From Desulfolutivibrio sulfodismutans DSM 3696 (lineage in GTDB: Bacteria; Desulfobacterota; Desulfovibrionia; Desulfovibrionales; Desulfovibrionaceae), in contig NZ_CP045504.1 of assembly GCF_013376455.1 (NCBI RefSeq), positions 1,219,501 to 1,283,500 on the forward strand: a stretch of 64,000 nt of DNA, given 5' to 3'. Below, piece after piece: positions 1 to 7,711 of this stretch; positions within the stretch are counted from its first letter, which is position 1; each line of letters begins with the position of its first letter. The notes beneath the pieces were generated by a model. The model did not search any database. It worked only from the letters and a program-made list of their open reading frames with translations, and was not told where the DNA came from. The translations under genes were made by a program, and so were the position numbers.

Positions 1-46
1 AAAAATCGACAAGATAGACGGGCAGTACGGGGAGCGGCAGGTTCAT
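1..46 (-). CDS. Start of an unidentified CDS cut by the window edge
   Basis: Only 15 codons are visible, giving MNLPLPVLPVYLVDF and running off the left edge. Its ATG overlaps the stop of the upstream minus-strand membrane protein in an ATGA arrangement, which implies translational coupling and a shared operon. The hydrophobic start suggests a membrane protein, but nothing more can be said. Confidence 0.55.
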   Translation of the reverse strand, partial: MNLPLPVLPVYLVDF

Positions 47-579
47 GAACGCTCCTTGCAAAAGGCCCGAAGCCCCAGGAGGAAGAACAGCATGGCCGGG
101 ACCGCGACCAGATGGTCGAGCTTGCAGGCATAAAAGAGCAGCGCCTTCCAGGCCGGGGCTGCGACCAGAACCCGGTCCCAGGGATTCGTCCCCCCGGCGA
201 AGGCCGGCGAGGGCATGAGTTCCTCCAGCCAGTGCCCCAGGAAGGCCACGGCGTTCCACACGGCAAACAGCAGGCAGGACACGGCGATGTATTTCCAGCC
301 CCGGGACGTCCATTCCACATGACGCCTGAGGCGGAAATACAGCACAACCATGGCCAGAAGAAAAAGCAGATGTCCGAACTGGTGGGAATACAGGCCCTCC
401 GCCCCGCCATGCGTCTGAATCGCCAGGGCCTCGTGCGGGGTCTGGAGAACCAGGACCACAAGAAGCGCCAGCCACATGCTTCCGGGCAGGCCGCCCCGCG
501 CCGGGGCGCATAGACGCTGCGAACACCCGTTTCTGCCGCGCAATCCGCCGCCCCTGCGGACATCCGATGAAAAGGCCAT
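43..579 (-). CDS. Hypothetical multi-pass membrane protein
   Basis: 178 residues, not recognised. The N-terminus is basic (about residues 1-33) and is followed by roughly four hydrophobic helices near residues 35-52, 65-82, 98-115 and 155-172. The start at 579 is preferred over an internal Met (residue 35) because a GGAGG lies 7 nt upstream of it, while the internal Met has only a poorly spaced GGAAG. If residues 35-54 act as a signal anchor, the basic stretch is simply a long cytoplasmic n-region. It is coupled by an ATGA overlap to the next gene at the edge. Role unknown. Confidence 0.6.
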   Translation of the reverse strand: MAFSSDVRRGGGLRGRNGCSQRLCAPARGGLPGSMWLALLVVLVLQTPHEALAIQTHGGAEGLYSHQFGHLLFLLAMVVLYFRLRRHVEWTSRGWKYIAVSCLLFAVWNAVAFLGHWLEELMPSPAFAGGTNPWDRVLVAAPAWKALLFYACKLDHLVAVPAMLFFLLGLRAFCKERS

Positions 580-870
580 GGCATCCCCTCCCGCTCTCTC
601 CGGCCTCGCGCCGTGTCCCCGAATATGTACGCTCCCACCGTGAACGGCTTTCTTTCTCCAAAAATACCGGCGTCATATTTCGGACGTATCACGAGACACC
701 AACAATACGCTTCTTTACGACGTGCAACAACAGATACTTCCTTCGACCGGCGAACCATGCGAAATTTCAGCCCTCGTCCCTGCGCCGGAGGGCGACAGCG
801 CCCCCCCCATAAACGACAAAACGCCGCCCGGCGCAAACCAGGCGGCGTTTGAAGCGAAAGTCGCTCGAGG
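580..870. other. Intergenic region between hypothetical membrane gene and pal
   Basis: About 290 bases without a convincing gene. It holds the terminator of the pal transcript (819-850) and presumably the promoter of the minus-strand membrane-protein operon beginning at 579. Short plus-strand ORFs here have no Shine-Dalgarno site and overlap the terminator, so they are not called. Confidence 0.5.
811..850 (-). terminator. Rho-independent terminator after pal
   Basis: Perfect 10-bp inverted repeat (819-828 with 841-850; AAACGCCGCC/GGCGGCGTTT, 12-nt loop) about 20 bases downstream of the pal stop. On the minus strand it is followed by TTTTGTCGTTT, a fair U-tract. This closes the Tol-Pal operon. 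Confidence 0.8.
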
Positions 871-1383
871 CTACAGCGTGCCGCGGAATTCGTCGCGACG
901 GTTCTTGGCCCAGGCGGATTCGCCGTGGCCCGGATCCAGGGGACGCTCCTTGCCGTAGCTCACGGTGGAGATGCGGCTGGCTTCGACACCCAGGTTGACC
1001 AGGTACTGGGCGGAAGCCTGGGCCCGACGCTCACCCAGGGCCAGGTTGTACTCGGCGGTGCCGCGCTCGTCGCAATGGCCTTCGACGACCAGCTTGACCT
1101 GCGGGTATTTGCGCAGCACCTCGACCTTGCGGGTCAGGATCTGACGGGCCTCGGGGGTCAAAGACGAGCTGTCGAAGGCGAAATAGATGATCTGGGACAG
1201 TTCGGTGTTGGCCTGGCCGAGCATCTCGCGAAGCTGACGCTCTTTCTCCAGACGCTGCCTCTCCTGCTCCTCCCAGCTGGCGTCCGAGCCATCGCCGGGT
1301 CCGGCGGCCTTCTTGGCGCAACCAGCGCCCAAAAGGGACACCATCAACACAACCAGAAATAAACTGACGATCCTTCCTCTCAT
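871..1383 (-). CDS. pal: Pal, peptidoglycan-associated lipoprotein (OmpA-like)
   Basis: 170 residues. Outer-membrane lipoprotein that binds peptidoglycan and is the outer-membrane partner of the Tol machine. A lipoprotein signal peptide ends in the lipobox LLGAGC (Cys about residue 22). A charged coiled-coil-like linker (residues 35-60) follows, then an OmpA domain with IYFAFDSSSLTPEA and the VEGHCDERGTAEYN signature containing the peptidoglycan-binding Asp and Arg. The start at 1383 has a strong GGAGGAG site; the longer ORF upstream is non-coding leader. It lies 256 nt after tolB, so it may have its own promoter as well as operon read-through. Closing terminator at 819-850. Confidence 0.95.
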   Translation of the reverse strand: MRGRIVSLFLVVLMVSLLGAGCAKKAAGPGDGSDASWEEQERQRLEKERQLREMLGQANTELSQIIYFAFDSSSLTPEARQILTRKVEVLRKYPQVKLVVEGHCDERGTAEYNLALGERRAQASAQYLVNLGVEASRISTVSYGKERPLDPGHGESAWAKNRRDEFRGTL

Positions 1384-1493
1384 GGTTCTCCTCCTCAAGA
1401 TTCCCGCATGTAAAACAGGCTGGCGGGCAACGTTCCTGCCAGCCCGTGCGGCTTTGCTAAAGAAATTCGCACCCTGACCAATGGGCGGAAGTC

Positions 1494-1521
1494 TGTTTAC
1501 GCCTTCCACCAAGAATTGCAA
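1494..1521 (-). promoter_or_regulatory. Candidate pal promoter
   Basis: On the minus strand a TTGCAA box (1516-1521) and a TAAACA box (1494-1499) are 16 bases apart in the 256-base tolB-pal gap. This would give pal a separate supply of transcript, as is common for this abundant lipoprotein. Matched to the consensus by eye only. Confidence 0.35.
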
Positions 1522-1639
1522 CTCTTTCTTGACCCTTGGATTTATTGAACGTTTTCCATGACGGGTCCACCATCTTCACCCAAATTCACGACGGGCTGCA
1601 AGGCCGACACGCATGCGCGGCGACCATGTCGAACGCCGT

Positions 1640-2962
1640 CTATTTCCCAGGCAACGGCCCCCAGGAGGGCATCCGGGCCGCGCCGTCGCCGGTTGGCACC
1701 ATGACCGGCTGTGCGCCGTGCCGGGTGGTGATGTAGATCTTGGAGGCCCCGCCCCGGGTGGAGGCAAAGGCGATGAAATAGCCGTCCGGCGCGAAGGAGG
1801 GATTCTCGTCCGAGCCAGGCCCCGAGGTGACCTGCTGTTCGGCCCCGGTGGCGATGTCGAGAACGAACACCTTCTGGCCGCCGCCGGTCTGCCGGGTAAA
1901 GGCCACCAGGGTTCCGTCGGGGCTCATGCTGGGGTTGGTGTTGTAGCCGAACTTGGTGAGCCGCCGGGAGGAACCGGACCCCATGTCGCGCAGATAGATG
2001 TTGGGACTTCCGGCCTCGTCGGAGACGTAAGCCATCAGCCGCCCGGACTTGTCGAAGCTGGGAGAAACCGCGATGCCGTTGGTCTTCACCGTGGGGGAAC
2101 CGGGTTGAAACGCGGAATTGAGGATGTAGATGGCCGACTCGCTCTTCAGGTTGAGCGCCACGGCGACCTGTCCGTTGGGCAGGAAATGGGGGCTGACGAC
2201 GCTTGTGCAGGGCATGGTGTACACGGCCGGTTTGCCGCCGCCGGACCACACGCCAAGGTAATGGGAGCGGGAACCGATGAGGGTGAAGGCGATCTTGCCG
2301 CCGTCGAAGGACCAGGAGGGGCTGATGGCCATGCCCAGATCCCCGTAACTGGTGATCTTGGTCAGGCCGCGCCCCATGGGCCGCACCACCCATATCTCGC
2401 TGCTTTTTGGGCCGGTGGGCTTGGAAAAGGCCAGTTGGGAATTGAAAAAACCGCCCTGGCCGGTGAGCTTGAGCATAAGCTCCATGCAAAACCGGTCGGC
2501 GATGTCCGGAAGCTGGGCGTCGGTGACGGAGTCGAAGCCCTTGCCCACGATGACCTTCTGGGAATAGACCTCGAAGGCGCGCAGCTCCACGTTTCCGAGG
2601 TTGCCGCCGGGGGTCCAGGCCGAGGTGACCAGGACATCGACGCGGGCCATACCAAAGGGCTTGAAATCGATCTGATCGGCCTGGGGGCCGTTTAACTGCC
2701 CCAGCACCTGGGACTGGGGAACGACCTGCAAAAAGGGCATGAAGGCCAGATTCCTGTTGATGAGATCCTGCAGCTTGCGGGACGTGGCGTCCTGGCCGCC
2801 CCCGGCGAAGGGCTGCGACAGCACAAGGTTCATCTTGGCCTGGCCGGGGCCCTGAATGTCCACGGACAGGGAATCCTGGGCCATGGCGTACCGGGCGGGG
2901 GCGAAAAGGGATGCGGCCAAAAACGCCGCCATCAGGGCAAAAACAGAGAGAATACGGCTCAT
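1640..2962 (-). CDS. tolB: TolB, periplasmic beta-propeller of the Tol-Pal system
   Basis: 440 residues, the usual TolB length. A Sec signal peptide (residues 1-28, cleavage near AMA-QD) exports it to the periplasm. The N-terminal domain (about 30-170) is followed by WD40-like/PD40 repeats, visible as recurring SPSFDKSGRLMAYVSD, PSMSPDGTLVAFTRQ and PSFAPDGYFIAFAS units. TolB links TolA, Pal and the cell-division machinery during outer-membrane constriction. Its ATG overlaps the tolA stop (ATGA), so translation is coupled. Confidence 0.95.
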   Translation of the reverse strand: MSRILSVFALMAAFLAASLFAPARYAMAQDSLSVDIQGPGQAKMNLVLSQPFAGGGQDATSRKLQDLINRNLAFMPFLQVVPQSQVLGQLNGPQADQIDFKPFGMARVDVLVTSAWTPGGNLGNVELRAFEVYSQKVIVGKGFDSVTDAQLPDIADRFCMELMLKLTGQGGFFNSQLAFSKPTGPKSSEIWVVRPMGRGLTKITSYGDLGMAISPSWSFDGGKIAFTLIGSRSHYLGVWSGGGKPAVYTMPCTSVVSPHFLPNGQVAVALNLKSESAIYILNSAFQPGSPTVKTNGIAVSPSFDKSGRLMAYVSDEAGSPNIYLRDMGSGSSRRLTKFGYNTNPSMSPDGTLVAFTRQTGGGQKVFVLDIATGAEQQVTSGPGSDENPSFAPDGYFIAFASTRGGASKIYITTRHGAQPVMVPTGDGAARMPSWGPLPGK

Positions 2963-4092
2963 TGTCCAATTTCCCGTGAGTTGAAGTTGAGTTGTAGAAC
3001 GCTCAAACTCGGCAATGGCGGAGGCGGGAGGGACTCGGTTTCGGCCACCGCCTTGAGCGCGGATGCGTCGAAATTCGGCCTGCCGGAGGATTGCACCAAC
3101 TGATATTGGAGTATACGGCCATCCTTTCCGATTTGCAATTCCACAACAGCCACGAAATTCTCCGTGGCCCCCATTTGTGGGAACCGCCAGTTCTGCTTGA
3201 TGATCCGGTTGACGATCTGGGCGTAGACCTGGAGCGTGGCTCCGCCGCCACCGCCGCCGCCACCGCCGCCTCCGGGCCCGGACCCACCCTGTCCGCCACC
3301 ACCACCGCTCACGGAACGCTTCAAGGCGGCGATTTCCCTGGACATGGCGTCGGAGGCCCCCGTCTGGCCCGACGCGCTCCCGCTCGACGCCGCGCCGGAC
3401 TTGGCGGCCTGGCTCTTGGCCTGCTTTAAGGCGTCGGCCATGACATCCTTGGCGCTCGGCTCGGCCGGGGCGGTCTTTTTGGCGTCGGCCTGGGCCTGTT
3501 TCAAGGCGTCGGCCATGACATCCTTGGGGTCGGGCTTTTTGGCCTCTGGCTGGGCCTTGGCGTCGGCGGGCTTTGGCGGCTCCGGCGGCTTGGGTTTCTC
3601 CTCAGCCTTCTTGGGCGGTTCTTTTTTCGCATCTTCCTTGGGAATGGGCGCGGCCTTGGGCTCCGGTTTGGGTTCCGGTTTGGGTTCCGGTTTGGGTTCC
3701 GGTTTGGGCTCGGGCTTGGGTTCCGGCGGCCGCGGCGGCTCGGGAGGCCGCGCCGCCACGGGCTCGGGCGGCTGGGGCTTGGCCGGAATGGGCGCGGCAT
3801 CGGCCGGGGGCTCGGGCAGGGCCGCAGCCTTGGGGGCCTCGGGCTGGGCCAGAGTCTCGGCCGGACCTGGCGGCAACTTTTCGGGGCCCGGCTGTTTCGG
3901 GCCGGGCGCGGCGGCCGGGTCTCCTCCGGGAGGACCGGGGGGCAGGCCTGGAGGGCCGAGGGTCAAAAGCTCCACCTCATAGACAGGCACATCCAGCTTG
4001 AACTTCACCGGCTCCATCTGGATGAACAGCAAGCTGGCCAAAAACACCGTGAGGTGCAAGAAAATGGAGAAAATCCAGCCGAGTGCCTGCAT
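2959..4092 (-). CDS. tolA: TolA/TonB-family trans-periplasmic coupling protein
   Basis: 377 residues. One N-terminal helix (about 5-24) anchors it in the inner membrane. Residues 50-265 are a low-complexity Pro/Ala/Lys/Glu stretch including a run of PEPK units (about residues 125-145) and a duplicated KDVMADALKQA segment. Next come a poly-Gly hinge (about 270-285) and a C-terminal TonB/TolA-like domain (about 288-377) with NRIIKQNWRFPQ and VELQIGKDGRILQYQ. It should transmit proton-motive energy from TolQR to TolB/Pal. Position between tolR and tolB argues for TolA rather than TonB, although the C-domain itself would fit either. It follows tolR after about 60 nt. Confidence 0.88.
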   Translation of the reverse strand: MQALGWIFSIFLHLTVFLASLLFIQMEPVKFKLDVPVYEVELLTLGPPGLPPGPPGGDPAAAPGPKQPGPEKLPPGPAETLAQPEAPKAAALPEPPADAAPIPAKPQPPEPVAARPPEPPRPPEPKPEPKPEPKPEPKPEPKPEPKAAPIPKEDAKKEPPKKAEEKPKPPEPPKPADAKAQPEAKKPDPKDVMADALKQAQADAKKTAPAEPSAKDVMADALKQAKSQAAKSGAASSGSASGQTGASDAMSREIAALKRSVSGGGGGQGGSGPGGGGGGGGGGGATLQVYAQIVNRIIKQNWRFPQMGATENFVAVVELQIGKDGRILQYQLVQSSGRPNFDASALKAVAETESLPPPPLPSLSVLQLNFNSREIGQ

Positions 4093-4152
4093 AGTAGACC
4101 TTGGCGCACGTAGCGCCGGGAGAATTGGGGGCGTGAATCCGGGGTGCGGCTC

Positions 4153-4596
4153 TTACGGCTTGCGCGTTTTCGGCGCCGCCGTCTCCTTTTTTTCCTCTTC
4201 GGCCACGACGCCCAGCCGGTCGACCCCGGCGGCCTTGACCACACCCATGACCTGAACCACCACGCCATAAGCCACGCTCTTGTCGGCGCGCAGAAAAAGC
4301 GTTTTTTTCTGATCCGCGACCAGCCGTTTGACGTGATCCTGCAGATCCGCCATCGTGACCTGATAGGTGTCCAGGAAAATGCCGCCATCGGCCTTGATGG
4401 TCAGCACCAGATGTTCGCTGTCCGTGGGCAGGACGCTGACCGTCCTGGTCTGGGGCAGATCCACCTCCAGCCCCTGGGTCATCATGGGCGCGGTGACCAT
4501 GAAGATGATCAAAAGCACCAACATCACGTCCACAAAGGGCGTGACGTTGATTTCGGACATAAACGTCTTTTGTCCGCCGCCGATCTGCACTCCCAC
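4153..4596 (-). CDS. tolR: TolR/ExbD-type proton-channel subunit
   Basis: 147 residues with GTG start (GGGAGG upstream; the tolQ stop is 2 nt before). Single transmembrane helix SEINVTPFVDVMLVLLIIFM (about 14-33) containing the conserved channel Asp of the ExbD/TolR family. A periplasmic domain with the usual ExbD pattern (VDLPQT, IKADGGIFLD, LRADKSVAYG) follows. The C-terminal tail is Lys/Glu-rich. It forms the proton channel with TolQ that energises TolA. Confidence 0.93.
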   Translation of the reverse strand: MGVQIGGGQKTFMSEINVTPFVDVMLVLLIIFMVTAPMMTQGLEVDLPQTRTVSVLPTDSEHLVLTIKADGGIFLDTYQVTMADLQDHVKRLVADQKKTLFLRADKSVAYGVVVQVMGVVKAAGVDRLGVVAEEEKKETAAPKTRKP

Positions 4597-4598
4597 GG

Positions 4599-5351
4599 CT
4601 AAAACCCCTCCCGGGCCATGGTCCGGCGGGGCTTTTGCTCACGCGGCTCCCGGGGCTCCCGGGGCTCCCAGGTCACCTCGCGCTGGATGCGGTTCAAAAA
4701 CGCGCCCGCGAAGTTGACCAGCTCCCGCTCAATGGACTGCATGTAGCCCAGAAAAAAGTTGTAGCCGATGGTGGCCGGTATGGCCACGCCAAGGCCGATG
4801 GCCGTGGCCACCAGGGCCTCGGAGATGCCCGGGGCCACGGCGGCCAGGGCCGCAGACTGCTGCAGGCCGATGGTATGGAAGGAGTTCATGATGCCCCACA
4901 CCGTGCCGAACAGGCCGATAAAGGGGGCGGAATTGGCGCTTGTGGCCAAAAACGACAGGGACTTCGAGAGCTTGCCAAGCTCCGAGGTCACCCCCTGGCG
5001 CAACACCCGCCGGATGTTGTCCATGGCGATCCTGGCCTTTTCGCCGGGCTCGATGTCGCTGTCCTCCATGCGCATGAGCTCTTCGAAGGCCAGGGCGCCC
5101 ACGTTGTAGGCCGGGGACTGTTTGTGCCGTCCCAGGGCCTGCATGGCGCTGCGCAGGGACTCGGCCTCCTGGAAGACCGTGTAATCCCTGGCCGAGTCCT
5201 TGCGGGCGTTGGTCAGGACGAACAGCTTGACGAAGATGATGCTCCAGCAGCCCAGGGACATCACGCCCAGGATGCTCAACACGAAGATGACCGTGGGGGT
5301 GGCCCCGGCCAGCATGGTCCAGAAACCGCCGTGAGGCGTCAGCGCATCCAT
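4599..5351 (-). CDS. tolQ: TolQ/ExbB-type proton-channel subunit
   Basis: 250 residues. MotA/TolQ/ExbB family inner-membrane protein with helix 1 at about 20-40 and helices 2-3 at about 140-165 and 175-200. Conserved features include GLFGTVWGIMNSF and ALVATAIGLGVAIPA. The start at 5351 is chosen because it begins the normal TolQ N-terminus and has AAGGGA upstream; the open frame extends a further 90 codons but that stretch overlaps the sirtuin in another frame. The C-terminus carries a short REPREPREPRE repeat, which is unusual. It lies 10 nt after the sirtuin gene, so the two are very likely co-transcribed. Confidence 0.93.
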   Translation of the reverse strand: MDALTPHGGFWTMLAGATPTVIFVLSILGVMSLGCWSIIFVKLFVLTNARKDSARDYTVFQEAESLRSAMQALGRHKQSPAYNVGALAFEELMRMEDSDIEPGEKARIAMDNIRRVLRQGVTSELGKLSKSLSFLATSANSAPFIGLFGTVWGIMNSFHTIGLQQSAALAAVAPGISEALVATAIGLGVAIPATIGYNFFLGYMQSIERELVNFAGAFLNRIQREVTWEPREPREPREQKPRRTMAREGF

Positions 5352-5361
5352 AAATCCCTTA

Positions 5362-6132
5362 TCACCTTCCGTATGGGGCCATGGCCCCGTCCAGAACACA
5401 TTTTTCCAAAAGCGGCAACGCCACCTCGGCCGGGGCCTCGATGCGGATATCGGCCATGGCCTGGTAGGCGCTCTCCCCGGGATTGACCTCCACCACAATG
5501 CCGCCTCGGGCCTGCACCTCAAACGGCAGGGTGTTGGCCGGGGCGACCTCGCCCGAGGTTCCCACCACCAGCAAAAAATCGGCGGCAAGGGCCAATTGAC
5601 CGCTTTTTCGCAGGGCGTCAAGTGGAATCGGCTCCCCGAAAAACACGATGTCCGGCCGGACCACCCCGCCGCACTCCCGGCACAGCCAGGGAATATCCCC
5701 CCGGCCTAGGGTCCGGGCCTTGTCCGGATCGTGTGCGGCGCGGCAGCGGTGGCAGTGGTAGCGCCCCATGCCCCCGTGGTATTCGATGACGTTGTGCGAT
5801 CCGGCGGCCTGATGCAGATTATCGATATTCTGGGTGATGACGGCCGCAAGCCGACCGGCCGCCTCCAGCCGGGCCAGGGCGTGGTGGGCCGGGGTAGGCC
5901 GGGCCTTGTCCACCACGTCCCGGGCTTCGAGCAGAAAGGCCCAGACCTCTTCCGGATGGCGGCCTATGGCCTCGGCCGTGGCCACCCGCATGGGGTCGTA
6001 GCGCGTCCACAGCCCGCCCGGGCTGCGAAAATCCGGTATCCCGGCGGCCACGGAAATCCCGGCCCCGGTGACGGCCACGGCCGTCATCGAAGACCGCCAC
6101 AGGGCGGCGGCCCTGGCTATCGCCTGCTCCAC
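5362..6132 (-). CDS. Sirtuin (SIR2 family) NAD-dependent protein deacylase
   Basis: About 256 residues from a GTG start. Removes acyl groups from protein lysines using NAD+. Rossmann motif VTGAGISVAAGIPDFR, catalytic QNIDNLH and HG (EYHGGMG), four zinc Cys in two CxxC pairs (CHRC and CREC), then GTSGEVAPA and VNPG are all present, so it looks active. The open frame continues far upstream but is unlike sirtuins. GTG at 6132, with GGGG 6 nt upstream, adds the usual 15-residue helix before AVTGAG; ATG at 6087 is the alternative. As apparent first gene of the Tol-Pal operon (10 nt before tolQ), it may respond to NAD/acyl status during envelope work; that link is inference. Confidence 0.88.
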   Translation of the reverse strand: MEQAIARAAALWRSSMTAVAVTGAGISVAAGIPDFRSPGGLWTRYDPMRVATAEAIGRHPEEVWAFLLEARDVVDKARPTPAHHALARLEAAGRLAAVITQNIDNLHQAAGSHNVIEYHGGMGRYHCHRCRAAHDPDKARTLGRGDIPWLCRECGGVVRPDIVFFGEPIPLDALRKSGQLALAADFLLVVGTSGEVAPANTLPFEVQARGGIVVEVNPGESAYQAMADIRIEAPAEVALPLLEKCVLDGAMAPYGR

Positions 6133-6345
6133 AATTATCCCCACACGCCTCCAGGCGGCCGAAAGCGCTCCGCCGTCCAAAAATAAAAGATGCAATGCCG
6201 AGGCAAATCCGATAATTTCTAACGACAAGCGCCTTTCCTTTTTACAGGCGCGTTCACCGTCCCTCACCACGCGGGCCGCCCGTGGGCGCGTCCGCCATGA
6301 CCCGTCGCCAGGGAGCCCCCTCTGCGACAAGAGGAAAACCCAGGT

Positions 6346-6801
6346 ATGAACCAGCCCTTGAAAATCGCGGCAGCACTCTTTACGGCCCTGCTGCTTCTGC
6401 CGCAAGCCATCCCGGCCCAGGCCGAAACAGCCCCGGAGAAGGGAACCGTGCTCCTGGCCCAGGCCCCGCCGCCGGGGCAGTGGCCCGCGTACCCGGATGA
6501 ACAGCTCCCCCCCGGGCAACAGCGGCAGCCGGGTCAGAGACGGCCCCCCGGCCAACAACCGCCTCCGCCGGGATACGCTCCTCCCCCGCCGCCCCCGCCC
6601 GGCGCACGCCGTCCTCCCGGACCCGGATATGGTCCCGGAGGCGGCTGGCGCGCCCAGGCCCTGGCCCAATGCGCCCAGGAGCAGGCCTACTGCGCCCAGA
6701 TGTGCAACACCTCATATTACGGGGAGTATCGGGACCAGTGCAACATGAACTGCAACGCCGTCTACGTGGCCTGCGTCAACCGGGCCAACACCATGCCCTG
6801 A
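6346..6801 (+). CDS. Exported Pro/Gln/Gly-rich protein with Cys-rich C-terminus
   Basis: 151 residues, not recognised as a named family. A clear Sec signal peptide (1-27, AQA cleavage) is followed by a disordered Pro-rich section (about 40-100) with repeated PPGQ and a run of eight prolines. A compact C-terminal module (105-151) has six Cys spaced CAQEQAYCAQMC and CNMNCNAVYVAC. The Cys spacing suggests two helices joined by disulfides in the periplasm or outside the cell; no CxxCH haem motif is present. It stands alone, divergent from the sirtuin-tol operon and convergent with the next gene. Confidence 0.72.
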   Translation: MNQPLKIAAALFTALLLLPQAIPAQAETAPEKGTVLLAQAPPPGQWPAYPDEQLPPGQQRQPGQRRPPGQQPPPPGYAPPPPPPPGARRPPGPGYGPGGGWRAQALAQCAQEQAYCAQMCNTSYYGEYRDQCNMNCNAVYVACVNRANTMP

Positions 6802-6818
6802 CCCTGTCGTACGTTCGA

Positions 6819-6846
6819 CCGGCCGTGGCCCCCTCGCCACGGCCGG
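6819..6846. terminator. Hairpin between convergent genes, possible bidirectional terminator
   Basis: Perfect 10-bp inverted repeat (CCGGCCGTGG / CCACGGCCGG, 8-base loop) in the 48-base gap between two convergent genes. It lacks a U-tract on either strand, so factor-independent termination is uncertain. Confidence 0.4.
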
Positions 6847-6849
6847 CGT

Positions 6850-7509
6850 TCAGACCGCCTGCCGTTTTTCCCCTTCCCCGGGTCGGCCCAGATCCGCCAT
6901 GGCCGGGTCCATGGCCGCCAGGAAGGCCAAAAACGCCTCCACCTCGCTGCGTGGATTGACGTAGCGGCCAGCCTCGCGCACATGGTCCGACAGTTCCCGA
7001 ACCATGGCCGCGCGCCCGGCCCGGGTCTGGCGGGGATAGGTGCGCACCATGCGGGCCGGGCCGCCGTTCCCCGTGCCGAAGACCACCACATAGGCGTCGG
7101 GGATGGCGTCGAAGATGCGCAGTCCCGGAAAACGCTCGGGGACGGCCGTTTCGCGGCCTAAAAAATCCGCCCGGCCGCTTTTGGCCCCCAGGCGATAGTC
7201 CACCAGCATGGGCCGATAGCCGCGAAAGCGCAGCCAATGGATGTTATGGCGAAACCGGCGCACGTAAAAATTCTCGCGAAATATCCAAAAACACAGCCCG
7301 GCGACCGCGACCACGGCCATGCCGACTGCCTGCCACAGGGACACCCGGGCGGCCACAGCCCCGACGAACGCCTCCAGCCAGACCGCCGCGTCGTAGAGCG
7401 CGCCCCACAAGGCAAGCCACGTCTTGTGCGCCAGTTCCGTGGCCGCTTCCCACAGCACATGGAAATATTTCCGGAAAAGCTCGGTGACGATGACGTCCAG
7501 ATCGTCCAT
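6850..7509 (-). CDS. Hypothetical membrane-anchored protein
   Basis: 219 residues, family not recognised. The first 50 residues form an aromatic-rich amphipathic region. One transmembrane helix lies at about 57-77 (LWQAVGMAVVAVAGLCFWIF) and a soluble, basic domain of about 140 residues follows, with FRGYRPMLVDYRLG and DAYVVVFGTGNGGPARMV. No catalytic motif is evident. The start at 7509 has no convincing Shine-Dalgarno site and could lie slightly downstream. It converges on the exported Pro-rich protein gene and is divergent from the radical SAM gene. Confidence 0.6.
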   Translation of the reverse strand: MDDLDVIVTELFRKYFHVLWEAATELAHKTWLALWGALYDAAVWLEAFVGAVAARVSLWQAVGMAVVAVAGLCFWIFRENFYVRRFRHNIHWLRFRGYRPMLVDYRLGAKSGRADFLGRETAVPERFPGLRIFDAIPDAYVVVFGTGNGGPARMVRTYPRQTRAGRAAMVRELSDHVREAGRYVNPRSEVEAFLAFLAAMDPAMADLGRPGEGEKRQAV

Positions 7510-7711
7510 AGGCCCAGGGGCTCCACAGGGTCCGCATCCGGTTGCATGCGACGGCGCGTAAAGGCCACCCTACTCCGGCATCGGCCAAACTGCCTTCGGC
7601 CCCTTGGACTACACCTTTTCCCCGGTCCCCCGCAAGGACATGCCGCGTCTTCACTCCCGCGTCACCGCCGCGCCACGCCACCGCCATACGCCACGGGCAT
7701 TCTCCCTGGCC

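Noticed and set aside
5352-5621. 90-codon N-terminal extension of tolQ
   Set aside because: It overlaps the sirtuin gene in another frame, is Arg/Trp/Pro-rich, and TolQ proteins begin at the start chosen.
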